Origin: Borrelia sp. RT5S
GTDB lineage: Bacteria; Spirochaetota; Spirochaetia; Borreliales; Borreliaceae
DNA: 64,000 bases
NCBI RefSeq assembly: GCF_021165755.1
Contig: NZ_CP088936.1
Location: 558,001-622,000, forward strand
Direction of reading: 5' to 3'
Part shown: positions 24,944 to 34,236 of the stretch, piece after piece
Numbering within the stretch: position 1 is the stretch's first letter
Layout: every line of letters starts with the position of its first letter
Notes under the pieces: model-generated
What the model saw: only the letters and a program-made list of their open reading frames with translations
Database searches by the model: none
What the model was told of the DNA's origin: nothing
Program-made: the position numbers and the translations under genes

Positions 24944-26803
24944 TTGGTGTATGTGAATTTAGAAAGTATGGATGAGATTTGGGGTTTGCCAGTTTGTTGT
25001 GGTAGTAGTGGTGCTATCATCGAAGATTTTACGCTTTCAGATGAATATAAAGACCATATTGCCAGCATTAGTTACAGGGATGATATTGTTCTAAAGTTCA
25101 ACGATGTTGTTGGATCTGATGATTTTAATTTGAAGCTTTTTGATAACAAGATAGACTTTGAAGGTCAAATTTCTTTGGTCTTGTATTCTAGTAATCTGGA
25201 TTCTTTATTAAAGGCAGAGGAAAGCGTATCTTTTAAGCTTAAAGCGATTGAGAAGAATGAAAGCTATTCTGAGTCAGTAGCTAGAGAATTTGATGGAAGA
25301 GAGACCCATAGATCTTGTTATGAGTTCTCAGATTATATAAATTGTTGTAATGAATCTCTTATGGTTAAAGTTTGCTTTAAGGGAGATTGCTTAATCATTG
25401 ATGCTGATGTTGATAACATTGTTTTTTTGAAGAAAATTATTAGTGATAGTTTTTGTATTAGTAAGGATAAGATAATTATTAATTCTTTTAATAATTATTG
25501 CATTAATTCCCTTTCTCCAATTTATTTTAATGCTATTTTGCAGGGCGTAGTTCTTGCTACTAGGCTTAGGAGAAGAGTTAATATTGTCTACTATAAAAGA
25601 CACTTTTTGATGGTGCGGGATTTGAGATTAAAATTTTCAGCTATTAATTGTTTATCGGCGGAAAATAAGCTTTCAAAAATTGTTTTGGACCTTGAGATCA
25701 ACAGACCGTTGAATTTTATGTATAAATTTTATTTTAACTATCTCAAGCGTATTTTCAGTAATTTGTTTTTTGATTTCAGTGTGCATATTAACTTTGTAGG
25801 ACCCAAGAGTGATATTGTATTTTTTTATGATAATCATCTTTTATTTGAGACTTCTGTTTATAATTTCGTTTATTCAAACTTGTATAATCTTGCGATGAGT
25901 TTTTCAATTGAACCCCTTAGTTATTTACTCTCTCATGTTAAGACGGAATACGATGAGTTTTTAAAATTTTTTGATCAGATGGATCTTAAAAATTCCATCA
26001 TGAGGAAATCATCTTCTATAAGTTTAAATAATACCTATGGTATTTTTGATACAAGGAGGAAAGGCATAGGATTTAGTTTTATAGATATAGACGCTGTTCT
26101 TCAGGGAGGTAGGCAGACTATTTCTATGAGTTTGCATAAAGATAAATTAGAAGTATTTATCCCTTATAAAATCTTGGATGATAATTTAATCAATTATTTA
26201 AGAAATACTTTAGCTAGGGAATTTGAATTGTCGTATAACAATGTAATCTTTGTTGTAAGCGATGCTTTTGAAAATGATATTGGACATGGGGGGCTGATTA
26301 AAGAACCTTTCTTTATTGAAAGAGAAATTTTAGCTGTTAAGGGGAATCTTGCCTTGATGACTGGTAAAAATTTTAAAGGCGATTATCCTGTTGTAATTGA
26401 ACAAGATTTTATTCTGCGCGCGGATGCTAAATTTAAGGTTGCATGCTCTCTTGAAATTATCGTAAAAATATATTCTTTTGAAATTACATTTAGCAATGTA
26501 ACTTTTTTTGTGCAATGTGGCAAGATTGACAAAATTAAGCTCAATAATAAGAGGGCGTTTTCAGTTTTTAGTTTGGCAGCCAGCTATGTTTTTGGAAAAA
26601 TGCATTATGATATTGATGACTCTCTAGAATTTAAGTTTATTGAAGCAGGGGAGGGTTTTTTTTCTTTCAGGGCATTATTTATTTCATCTGTTTCTGCAAT
26701 TAGGGCAGCTTTAATTCAAGCTTTTGATTTTAATTTATCCAGAATTCCTATTGAGGTTGAAGATGTTCTTAATAAATGGAGTGTGAAGATTGATACTGAT
26801 TAG
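24944..26803 (+). CDS. Degenerate molybdopterin-subunit-like protein, xanthine oxidase family
   Basis: A 619-residue protein that I align end to end with the large (Mo-binding) subunit of xanthine dehydrogenase-type enzymes. Order of matches: IDFEGQISLVLYSSNLDS (family: xGQpVAlVvA), a helix-strand block ending SKDKIIINSF then RRRVNIVYYKRHF (family: PVklvysReE), KGIGFSFIDI and LHKDKLEVFIP (GiGia, dG.v.v), FVQCGKIDKI (xDCGkxinP), and EAGEGFFSF with SAIRAALIQA (GVGEpp, AIxxA). Glu570 takes the place of the catalytic Glu. The glycine-rich GGxFGGK and GQG loops that hold the cofactor are not conserved, so it may not bind molybdopterin. Shorter than usual (~750). TTG 24944 or ATG 24968 as start. 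First gene of a three-gene operon. The alignment is by eye. Confidence 0.65.
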   Translation: MVYVNLESMDEIWGLPVCCGSSGAIIEDFTLSDEYKDHIASISYRDDIVLKFNDVVGSDDFNLKLFDNKIDFEGQISLVLYSSNLDSLLKAEESVSFKLKAIEKNESYSESVAREFDGRETHRSCYEFSDYINCCNESLMVKVCFKGDCLIIDADVDNIVFLKKIISDSFCISKDKIIINSFNNYCINSLSPIYFNAILQGVVLATRLRRRVNIVYYKRHFLMVRDLRLKFSAINCLSAENKLSKIVLDLEINRPLNFMYKFYFNYLKRIFSNLFFDFSVHINFVGPKSDIVFFYDNHLLFETSVYNFVYSNLYNLAMSFSIEPLSYLLSHVKTEYDEFLKFFDQMDLKNSIMRKSSSISLNNTYGIFDTRRKGIGFSFIDIDAVLQGGRQTISMSLHKDKLEVFIPYKILDDNLINYLRNTLAREFELSYNNVIFVVSDAFENDIGHGGLIKEPFFIEREILAVKGNLALMTGKNFKGDYPVVIEQDFILRADAKFKVACSLEIIVKIYSFEITFSNVTFFVQCGKIDKIKLNNKRAFSVFSLAASYVFGKMHYDIDDSLEFKFIEAGEGFFSFRALFISSVSAIRAALIQAFDFNLSRIPIEVEDVLNKWSVKIDTD

Positions 26804-27251
26804 TTTTAATTTGAATGGAGAAAGTCTTTCAAAGAGTGTTGATATTTCTTTAAGTACTAGAGACCTTTTGGCGAGCGTTTTTTATTCAGGTGAAAAAAAT
26901 TTAATTGAGAGTGTTAATAACAACTTTTCATTAGTGCTTTTAAATCTGCAACCGATATATTCATATCTAGTTCCAGCTTTTATGTTAAATGGAAGTAGCG
27001 TCATGACAGTCGATGGGCTAAAGGGTACGTCCTTTTATAAGAATTTAATTAAGGTTTTGTCAGAAAATGACTTTGGGTTTTGTGAAAGCTGTTTTTCATC
27101 CAACGCTCTTTTATTTTATTATTTTTTGAAGAGTAAAGTGATAATTAGAACTGATATCTTGGGTTATTATCATACTTTGAAATGTTATTGTATTGATGTT
27201 AATACTTTTTTAGATGTTTACTTGAGGCTGGAAGAATTAGAGAGAAAATGA
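26790..27251 (+). CDS. Degenerate [2Fe-2S] subunit-like protein, xanthine oxidase family
   Basis: A 153-residue protein that aligns nearly without gaps with the small iron-sulfur subunit of molybdenum hydroxylases. It begins ISFNLNGESLSKSVD (family: I.F.lNG..v...v) and has YLVPAFMLNGSSVMTVDGL where the family has CLVlA....G..I.TiEGL. In the N-terminal ferredoxin half all four cluster cysteines are replaced. In the C-terminal half CESC (Cys98, Cys101) and CYC (Cys132, Cys134) remain, with 30 residues between, matching the usual C-x2-C-x31-C-x-C. So one of the two clusters could still form. TTG start overlaps the upstream gene by 14 bases; ATGA overlap downstream. Function of the complex unknown. 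Confidence 0.68.
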   Translation: MILISFNLNGESLSKSVDISLSTRDLLASVFYSGEKNLIESVNNNFSLVLLNLQPIYSYLVPAFMLNGSSVMTVDGLKGTSFYKNLIKVLSENDFGFCESCFSSNALLFYYFLKSKVIIRTDILGYYHTLKCYCIDVNTFLDVYLRLEELERK

Positions 27252-28111
27252 GCGGCATAAGAGTATATTACCCGGAAAATTTTAATTCACTTGTTGGTTT
27301 GTTTGATAGGGAATTAAGTAATTATATTGTGTATAACGAAATTGATTTTCATAAAAATATTGAAATTTTTAAAGAAAAAGACAAAGCAAGTAATTTTTTT
27401 TTGGTCAATAATTTTGAAAGATTTAAAAAAGTTTCACTTAAGAGTAATTTTTTAGAAATAGGTCCATGTGTTACTTACAATGAAATATTGAAATTTGGAG
27501 AGAGAAATATTCCAAGATTATTTTATGAGCTCATTGCAAAATTAGATGATAAAATATACTTAAACAGTGTTAACATTGCCAACGGGTTTTATTATAAGAA
27601 CACTGTTTTTGATTTGCATCCTTTGTTTTTAAGCCTCGATGCGCAACTTGAATTTAGAGATGTTTTAACTAGAAAAACTTATACTTATAGTGCCTATAGT
27701 GTTAATAGGGATGATTACATACAAAGGCGCAATACTTTGTTTTTAACTAAATTAAAATTTCCAATTACAAATCTGTGGAACAAAAGCTTTTATGGTAGAG
27801 TGTTTGTTGATACTTTTTCATTTGAAATGTTAGAAAATGTAAACGTCATTTTTATTTGTGTTCTTTTAAATATCAAAAGAGACGTTATAAGCGATTTTTT
27901 GATAAAAATATTTTATGATGACAAGGTTATTACTTTAAGGGATTCTCAAGTTTTGCTTCTTAATAAATCTTTGCCTTTGTCGATTTCTGAGATTGAAGAT
28001 TCTCTTAAAATGTTGGATAAAAATGTTAGAGATGCTAAAAACTGTAGCTTTGGCGAGAGGGACTTGAAGCTCATTAAAAGTTTCTATTTTGATATATTGG
28101 TTAGTTTTTGA
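27248..28111 (+). CDS. Degenerate FAD-subunit-like protein, xanthine oxidase family
   Basis: A 287-residue protein matching the FAD-binding subunit (CoxM/XdhB type): IRVYYPENFNSLVGLF (family: yxRPxSlxeAlxLL), LEIGPCVTYNEIL (family: lxIGAxvTyaei, nearly exact), NSVNIANGFYYKNTVFDL followed by HPLFLSLDAQLEF (family: TIGGNianaspagDlxpxLlaLdA), and LFLTKLKFP (eLitxIxiP). The glycine motifs GGTD and TIGGN that hold FAD are changed to YNEID and VNIANG, so FAD binding is doubtful. The length matches the family (~280). It overlaps the [2Fe-2S]-like gene by 4 bases, so all three subunits come from one operon. 158 bases separate it from ptsH. Confidence 0.68.
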   Translation: MSGIRVYYPENFNSLVGLFDRELSNYIVYNEIDFHKNIEIFKEKDKASNFFLVNNFERFKKVSLKSNFLEIGPCVTYNEILKFGERNIPRLFYELIAKLDDKIYLNSVNIANGFYYKNTVFDLHPLFLSLDAQLEFRDVLTRKTYTYSAYSVNRDDYIQRRNTLFLTKLKFPITNLWNKSFYGRVFVDTFSFEMLENVNVIFICVLLNIKRDVISDFLIKIFYDDKVITLRDSQVLLLNKSLPLSISEIEDSLKMLDKNVRDAKNCSFGERDLKLIKSFYFDILVSF

Positions 28112-28206
28112 TCTTAGAAAAATTAGAAATGTTAAATAATCATTAATTTTTATTAATGTTTTATATGAAACTAATAGAATTAATTTATCAATTTGCTTTT
28201 ATGTAT

Positions 28207-28212
28207 TATAAT
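28207..28212 (+). promoter_or_regulatory. Possible -10 box for the PTS operon
   Basis: TATAAT 58 bases before the ptsH start; the -35 region at normal spacing (TTTATC) is poor. Placed in the 158-base gap, the only room for a promoter of ptsH-ptsI-crr. Confidence 0.35.
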
Positions 28213-28269
28213 GTTAATTCGTTAGTGTTTTACAAAAATAATCTTTTAAAAAAAGGGGTTCTTGAGTTT

Positions 28270-28530
28270 ATGGTAAAAAAAGAAGCTACTATTAGAGCTA
28301 TTAATGGCTTGCATGTAAGGCCGGCGTCGACTTTTGTGAAAAAGGCGAAAGAGTATGCTAGTGATATAACTGTGGAGGCTGATGGGAAATCTGTTAGTGG
28401 GAAGAGCTTATTTCGTTTGCAAACCTTGGAATTGTCTTCTGGTAAGAAGGTTTTGGTTTGTGCTGATGGGGATGATGAGGAGAGGGCTGCTGCTGAGCTT
28501 TCTGAACTCATTGAGTCTTTTAAAGAATAA
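28270..28530 (+). CDS. ptsH: Phosphocarrier protein HPr
   Basis: An 86-residue HPr that passes phosphate from Enzyme I to the sugar-specific PTS Enzymes IIA. The active-site His15 is in NGLHVRPAS and the regulatory-type Ser46 in SGKSLF. ATG 28270 gives the family's exact N-terminus and puts His at 15; the frame is open upstream to 28156 but that part is not HPr-like. 15 bases before ptsI, in one operon with ptsI and crr. Confidence 0.96.
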   Translation: MVKKEATIRAINGLHVRPASTFVKKAKEYASDITVEADGKSVSGKSLFRLQTLELSSGKKVLVCADGDDEERAAAELSELIESFKE

Positions 28531-28545
28531 GCTTGGAAGGTTTGT

Positions 28546-30267
28546 ATGACTTTATCGGGAAAAAGAATATCTAAGGGGATAGGTATAGGAGAGGCTCTTT
28601 TTATTAGAAAAGATTTTGATGGTTTGATTGATAAATCAAAAATTGATTCTTCTCAAGTTGACGGTGAGATAAAAAAGTTTAATGACGCTAAGGTTAGAGC
28701 TGTTTCTGCGCTTGAAAAGCTTACAAGGAAGGCGGTAGCCCAACTTGGTGCTGACAAAGAGGGTATTTTTGAAGGTCAGATGTTGATTATTGAAGATGAT
28801 GAGCTTACAGATACCGTTTTAAATTTCATTAGGCATGAAAATTGCGGTGCTGCTTACGCTGTTTATTTGTCTTTTGAAGAGTTGATTAAGGGTATGGAGG
28901 AGTATACTGATGTTTACCTAAAGGAGAGGGCTTCTGATTTCAGAGATATTAGGAATAGGCTTGTTTCAAACATTTTAGGGCAATTGACAGATCTGTCTGA
29001 AATTAATCGAGATGTAGTTTTGATTACTGAAGAATTAACTCCTTCTGATACAATGCAGGTTGACTTAAGTTATGTTAAAGGATTTTTGACTACAGTTGGC
29101 GGTGAGACTTCCCATGCTGCTATTTTAGCAAGGACGATGGAGTTACCAGCTCTTGTTATGTCTCCCCTAGATATTAGCAACATTAAGGATGGTGATAGGC
29201 TGATAATTGATGGACTCTCTTCAATTGTTATTAATAATCCATCAACTAGTGAACTTAATAAGTACATGAATAAAATACTAAAACATAATGAGATGGAGGA
29301 GGAGCTTTTTTCATTGAAAAATAAGAATGCAGAGACGAAAGATGGCATTACGATATCTTTAAAGGCTAATATTGGAACTCCTGCGGATATTTCTTATGTT
29401 AATAAGTATGGACTTGAGGGGATAGGTCTTTTCAGGACAGAGTTTTTGTATATGGAGTCTGTAAAGCCACCTACAGAGGATGAGCAGTTTGAAGCTTATA
29501 AGAGGGTTGTGGAGACTGTTGAGAAAAAGGGCGTCGTTACTATTCGTACTCTTGATATTGGAGGTGATAAAGAAATACCTTATCTGCATTTTCCAAAGGA
29601 AGATAATCCCTTTTTGGGGTATCGTGCTCTGAGGATGTACATGGACTATGAAGAGCTAGTGCAGGTTCAGTTTAATGCAATTTTTAGAGCTAGTCATTAT
29701 GGCAAGGTAAGGATAATGGTGCCTATGCTTACTAGGTACGAGGATATTGATATAATTGAACATTTTGTAGGTAGGGCGAGGGAGAATTTGAGATCTAGGA
29801 ATTTGCCTTTTGATGAGGATTTGGAAATAGGGTGCATGATAGAGGTACCTTCTGCAGCTTTAATTGCTACTGAGATTTCTAGTAGATTGAAGTTCTTTAG
29901 TATTGGGACTAATGATTTGACTCAATATACTTTGGCGGTAGATCGTGGTAATCAGAAGATATCAAATTTATATGATAAGTATAATCCTGCTGTTTTAAGA
30001 CTAATTAAGAATGTTTTTGATGCTGGGAATAGCTCTGGAATTGATGTGTCTGTTTGTGGTGAGCTTGGGGGAGATGAGGCTGGGGCTTTGATTCTTGTTG
30101 GTCTTGGATTTAGGTCTTTAAGTATGGTTCCTAGTGCTTCACTTAGGATTAAATATTTATTAAAGAAATATACAATATCTGAGCTTGGTGAATTAGCTAA
30201 TAGGGCATTAAATAGTAAATTAGAGTCAGAGACTTTGAAATATTTAGATAAATTTATAGGAGATTAG
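28546..30267 (+). CDS. ptsI: PTS Enzyme I (phosphoenolpyruvate-protein phosphotransferase)
   Basis: A 573-residue cytoplasmic enzyme that takes phosphate from PEP and gives it to HPr. The phospho-His is His190 in GGETSHAAILART; the PEP-binding half has GIGLFRTEFLYM, MVPML, and the C-terminal catalytic Cys in VSVCGELGGD. AAGG precedes the ATG. It lies between ptsH (15 bases) and crr (2 bases). Length and motifs are normal. Confidence 0.97.
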   Translation: MTLSGKRISKGIGIGEALFIRKDFDGLIDKSKIDSSQVDGEIKKFNDAKVRAVSALEKLTRKAVAQLGADKEGIFEGQMLIIEDDELTDTVLNFIRHENCGAAYAVYLSFEELIKGMEEYTDVYLKERASDFRDIRNRLVSNILGQLTDLSEINRDVVLITEELTPSDTMQVDLSYVKGFLTTVGGETSHAAILARTMELPALVMSPLDISNIKDGDRLIIDGLSSIVINNPSTSELNKYMNKILKHNEMEEELFSLKNKNAETKDGITISLKANIGTPADISYVNKYGLEGIGLFRTEFLYMESVKPPTEDEQFEAYKRVVETVEKKGVVTIRTLDIGGDKEIPYLHFPKEDNPFLGYRALRMYMDYEELVQVQFNAIFRASHYGKVRIMVPMLTRYEDIDIIEHFVGRARENLRSRNLPFDEDLEIGCMIEVPSAALIATEISSRLKFFSIGTNDLTQYTLAVDRGNQKISNLYDKYNPAVLRLIKNVFDAGNSSGIDVSVCGELGGDEAGALILVGLGFRSLSMVPSASLRIKYLLKKYTISELGELANRALNSKLESETLKYLDKFIGD

Positions 30268-30269
30268 TT

Positions 30270-30839
30270 ATGGGGTTTTTAGATTTTTTTAAAAAGGTCG
30301 CTACTTTGGATTTAATAGCACCTGTTAGTGGGAAGGTTGTTTCAATCGATAAAGTTCCGGACGAGGCTTTTGCTGAAAAAATAGTTGGTGATGGGGTTGC
30401 TATTGTTCCTACGGGTAGTGAGTTAGTTGCACCTTGTGATGGGACTATTGGTAAGATTTTCAAGACAAATCACGCTTTTAGTCTTGAAACTAAAGAAGGC
30501 GTTGAAATTTTTGTTCACTTTGGTATTAATACACTTAATTTGAATGGAAAGGGGTTTACAAGGGTTGCTGAAGAAGGGGTGGGCGTGAAGCAGGGAGATG
30601 TTGTTATTAGGCTTGATCTTGACTATTTAAAGGCTCATGCAGAATCAGTGGTTACTCCTGTTGTTATTGCGAATTCTGATGAGGTTTCAAGTATTGAGTA
30701 CGTATTCGGTAAGTTTGATGATGGTTCTGAGTATATTTTACCTTCTTCTACTTCTTTAACAGAAGATATCAGAAATAAGATATCCCAGACCAAACCCGTT
30801 GAGGCTGGCAAGGATCTAGTTCTTAGAGTTAAAAAATAA
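30270..30839 (+). CDS. crr: PTS glucose-type Enzyme IIA
   Basis: A 189-residue soluble EIIA-Glc. His68 (TNHAFSLET) and His83 (VEIFVHFGINTLNL) match the two active-site His residues of the E. coli protein; His83 carries the phosphate. N-terminal GFLDFFKKV is the amphipathic helix typical of the family. It hands phosphate to EIIB domains of glucose-family transporters encoded elsewhere. AGGAG lies ahead of the ATG. Its stop codon is part of the terminator palindrome. Confidence 0.95.
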   Translation: MGFLDFFKKVATLDLIAPVSGKVVSIDKVPDEAFAEKIVGDGVAIVPTGSELVAPCDGTIGKIFKTNHAFSLETKEGVEIFVHFGINTLNLNGKGFTRVAEEGVGVKQGDVVIRLDLDYLKAHAESVVTPVVIANSDEVSSIEYVFGKFDDGSEYILPSSTSLTEDIRNKISQTKPVEAGKDLVLRVKK

Positions 30840-30858
30840 GGGGCTTAAGCCCCTTATT
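30835..30858. terminator. Bidirectional terminator crr/htpG
   Basis: A perfect 24-base palindrome (AATAAGGGGCTT and its complement) with A residues before and T residues after, between two convergent genes. The crr stop codon lies in it. It can stop transcripts from both sides. Confidence 0.8.
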
Positions 30859-30861
30859 TAG

Positions 30862-32709
30862 TTACATATTTTTCTCTAAAATTTCGTTTAGAATGCTAAT
30901 GAATTGACTTGGGTTTTTGCTAGGCAGGCCTGAGGTTACTATTGCTTCTTCAAGAAGTATGATGCTTATTTTCTCCAGGCTTTCGCCGTCTAAGTTTTTT
31001 AAGTTTTGGACTATTTTGTTATTTGGGTTGAGTTCAAGAATAGGTTTTGTTTCCCTCACTTCTTGTCCCATTGACAGCATGATTCTTTGCATTTGATAGG
31101 TAGGGTCAGCACTGTCAATAATGATTGCTGATGGTTCTTTTATTAATGTGGCTGATAACAAAACATCTTTAACCTGGTCTTTAAGTATTTCCTTTACTCT
31201 TAATAAGACATCTTTAAATTCTTCTTCGGTTTTTTTAAAGTTTGCATCTTTTAATTCATCACTTGTTTCGTTTTTATTTACTGCTTTTAGTTTTGTTCCG
31301 TCGTATTCTGTAATGAAATTTAAAATAGCCTCATCGAGTTCATCATCCATAATAAGAGTCTCGTACCCTCTTTCTTTGTAAGCAGTTACAATTGGATTGG
31401 CTTTTAATATGTTTTCTCTTCCTCCGGTTATATAATATATGCTTTTCTGTCCCTCAGGCATTCTAGCTTTATATTCTTTCAAAGAGACAAGACCATCCAC
31501 GCTAGAAGATTTGAATCTAATCAAGGATATAAGTTTTTTCCTGTTATCAAAGTCAGAATAAACTCCCTCTTTTAAACACCTGCCAAATTCTTTTGAAAAC
31601 TCAGCAAACTTGGAAGAATCCGATTCACTTAGTTTTTCAAGTTCTCCTAGTATTTTTTTTACAGAAGACAACTTGATTTTGGATAGTGTTTTATTTTGCT
31701 GTAGGATCTCCCTGCTTACGTTGAGCGGTAAGTCTTGACAATCTATTACTCCTTTTATAAATCTTAAGTAATTTGGAAGTAAGCTGCCCTCAGAATCTGT
31801 TATAAAAACTCTGTTTATGAATAGCCTCACACCAGACTTAGGATTTGGGTAGTATAGATCGTAAGGAGCCTTGCTTGGTACATAGAAGAGGTTGATGTAC
31901 TCAATGCTTCCTTCAGCTTTTGTATGAATATGGATAAGTGGATTTTCGTAGTCAAAAGTTAGATTTTTATAAAATTCATTGTATTCTTCATCAGTAATTT
32001 CACTTTTGTTTTTTATCCAAATTGCCGTAGTTTCGTTTGCTTTATCTTCTTTGTCTTCAAATCCCTCTTGTTTTCCATCTTTCATTAAGGGTTCCCTATA
32101 TTTAATGAATATAGGATAGTTAATATGGTTTGAATATTTTTTTATAATCTCTTGAATTTTCCACTTACTAGCATACTCAGTTCCTTCTTCATTAAGGTAA
32201 AGGGTTATTTCGGTGCCCATCCCATCTTTTTCCGTTTGGTTTATTTCATACCCTGTCTTTCCGTCACTAGACCAGATATAGGCATTCTCTTCTAGGGCCT
32301 TTTTTGTTCTAACTTCAACTTTTTCCGATACGATGAAAGCACTGTAAAATCCAACTCCAAACTGTCCAATTAAACTTGAGGCTTTCTTTTCATCTTTTTT
32401 TAAGTTATTAATAAATTCTTTGGTGCCTGATTTTGCAATTACCCCAAGATGATTAATTAGATCCTCTTTATCCATTCCAATACCGTTATCTTTAATTCTA
32501 ATGATTTTGTCATCAAAGCTTATTTCTATCCTTGGATCTAGGTTAATACCTTTAAATTTCTCATCTGTTAAGTTTAAAAATTTAAGTTTATCAATCGCAT
32601 CGGAAGCGTTTGATATTAGTTCTCGTAAAAATATCTCTTTATGGGAATAGAGCGAGTGTATGATCAAATAAAGCAAATCATTAACTTCTGTGTCAAATTG
32701 TTTTTTCAT
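30862..32709 (-). CDS. htpG: Chaperone HtpG (Hsp90)
   Basis: A 615-residue Hsp90. N-terminal GHKL ATPase: LRELISNASDAIDKLKF (Glu that activates water, Asn that binds Mg), KDNGIGMDKEDL, GQFGVGFYSAFIV. Middle domain includes INRVFITDSEG, LPLNVSREILQ; the C-terminal dimer domain ends the chain. It helps fold and activate client proteins. GAGGGGAG lies before the ATG. Divergent from gnd, convergent with the PTS operon. Confidence 0.97.
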   Translation of the reverse strand: MKKQFDTEVNDLLYLIIHSLYSHKEIFLRELISNASDAIDKLKFLNLTDEKFKGINLDPRIEISFDDKIIRIKDNGIGMDKEDLINHLGVIAKSGTKEFINNLKKDEKKASSLIGQFGVGFYSAFIVSEKVEVRTKKALEENAYIWSSDGKTGYEINQTEKDGMGTEITLYLNEEGTEYASKWKIQEIIKKYSNHINYPIFIKYREPLMKDGKQEGFEDKEDKANETTAIWIKNKSEITDEEYNEFYKNLTFDYENPLIHIHTKAEGSIEYINLFYVPSKAPYDLYYPNPKSGVRLFINRVFITDSEGSLLPNYLRFIKGVIDCQDLPLNVSREILQQNKTLSKIKLSSVKKILGELEKLSESDSSKFAEFSKEFGRCLKEGVYSDFDNRKKLISLIRFKSSSVDGLVSLKEYKARMPEGQKSIYYITGGRENILKANPIVTAYKERGYETLIMDDELDEAILNFITEYDGTKLKAVNKNETSDELKDANFKKTEEEFKDVLLRVKEILKDQVKDVLLSATLIKEPSAIIIDSADPTYQMQRIMLSMGQEVRETKPILELNPNNKIVQNLKNLDGESLEKISIILLEEAIVTSGLPSKNPSQFISILNEILEKNM

Positions 32710-32828
32710 GAAATTCTCCCCTCTTTCGTTTGGTTTAATCTTTACTTTTTCTATGATATAACATAATCTGAAAATAATGAATAAACTGGCTTTATTTGGA
32801 ACGAAAAGTTAAGATAGGGGACAATGCG

Positions 32829-34223
32829 ATGGATGTTGGTGTTTATGGGTTGGGTGTTATGGGTAGTAGTTTAGCTTTAAATATGGCTGATAATGGGTTT
32901 GATGTTTCTGTTTATAATAGAGACAATGAAAGGACTGAAGTTTTTCTTATAAACAATGCTCATAGGAAGATTAGTGGATTTAAAGATATTGAGAGTTTTA
33001 TTAAAAGTTTAGAAAAACCTAGAAAAATTATTTTAATGATATCAAGCTCAGCTGTGGATAAGGTAATTGATCAAATTCTACCTTTAGTTGAAAAATTTGA
33101 TATTGTCATTGACGGTGGAAATTCTCATTACAAGAATACTATGAGAAGAGAGAGAGAGATGTTTTCTAGAGATATTTATTTTGTTGGGCTTGGAATTTCA
33201 GGGGGTGAGGAGGGCGCTCGGACTGGACCTTCTTTGTTGTATGGGGGTAGCAAAAGGGCTTATGAGTTAGTTGAGCCGATTTTAAACAAGATAGCGGCCA
33301 AGACACAGAGTGGGGATGTTTGCTCTGCTTATATTGGTGAGAATGGAGCTGGACATTATGTAAAGATGGTTCATAATGGAATTGAATACGCCGATATGCA
33401 ACTTATTAGTGAAGCATATTTTTTTATGAAGAAAGCTTTTAACTTAGATAATTTAAGGATTGCAGAAGTGTTTGAAAAGTGGAGTGAGGGAGAGCTTTCT
33501 AGTTATTTGGTGGAAATAACATCCAGTATTTTAAAATACAAAGAAAATAATGATTATTTGCTTGATAAGATTTTGGATGTTGCAAGCCAAAAGGGTACTG
33601 GGAAATGGACTTCAATTGAGGCTTTTGAGACAGGGGTGCCTGCAAATTTGATTTTTGAGTCTGTGTTTGCTCGGTTTGTTTCCACATTAAAACATGAGAG
33701 AGTAATTGCTAGTGACATCCTTAAAATGGATGTGGGTTCATTTGAATTTGATCTTAGTGATTGGATTTTGGATCTTTATTATGCACTTTTGGTTTCAAAG
33801 ATATTAGCTTATGCTCAGGGTTTTATGTTGCTTAAGTCGGCATCCGTTAATTATAGCTGGGATTTAAACTTGGGAAAAGTTTCTTTGGTTTGGAGAGAGG
33901 GCTGCATAATTAGGAGTGTTTTCCTAGAAAAGATTAAATTAGCTTACGATAAAAATCCTCACCTTATCAATTTACTCTTTGATGACTACTTTTTAGAGGT
34001 AATCAAGAAGCATCACAAGTCCCTAAGACGAATAGTTTCAAAAGCTAGCGAAATCGGAATACCTTTGCCAGTATTTTATGCAAGTCTTTCGTTTCTGGAT
34101 TCTTATTCTACTAATTACCTACCAGCCAATCTAATACAGGCTCAGCGAGACTTCTTTGGTGCACATAAGTTTGAAAGGCTGGACTCAAAGCTAGGTGAAT
34201 TTTTCCATAGTAATTGGCAATAA
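32829..34223 (+). CDS. gnd: 6-phosphogluconate dehydrogenase, decarboxylating
   Basis: A 464-residue enzyme of the oxidative pentose phosphate pathway that converts 6-phosphogluconate to ribulose 5-phosphate with NADP+. The N-terminal Rossmann motif is VYGLGVMGSSLAL; DGGNSHYKNT, GLGISGGEEGARTGPSL and the catalytic HYVKMVHNGIEYADMQ follow. ATG 32829 has AGGGG 8 bases ahead and gives the normal family length; TTG 32796 is in frame but adds 11 unrelated residues. Confidence 0.96.
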   Translation: MDVGVYGLGVMGSSLALNMADNGFDVSVYNRDNERTEVFLINNAHRKISGFKDIESFIKSLEKPRKIILMISSSAVDKVIDQILPLVEKFDIVIDGGNSHYKNTMRREREMFSRDIYFVGLGISGGEEGARTGPSLLYGGSKRAYELVEPILNKIAAKTQSGDVCSAYIGENGAGHYVKMVHNGIEYADMQLISEAYFFMKKAFNLDNLRIAEVFEKWSEGELSSYLVEITSSILKYKENNDYLLDKILDVASQKGTGKWTSIEAFETGVPANLIFESVFARFVSTLKHERVIASDILKMDVGSFEFDLSDWILDLYYALLVSKILAYAQGFMLLKSASVNYSWDLNLGKVSLVWREGCIIRSVFLEKIKLAYDKNPHLINLLFDDYFLEVIKKHHKSLRRIVSKASEIGIPLPVFYASLSFLDSYSTNYLPANLIQAQRDFFGAHKFERLDSKLGEFFHSNWQ

Positions 34224-34236
34224 TTTAAATTGGGTG

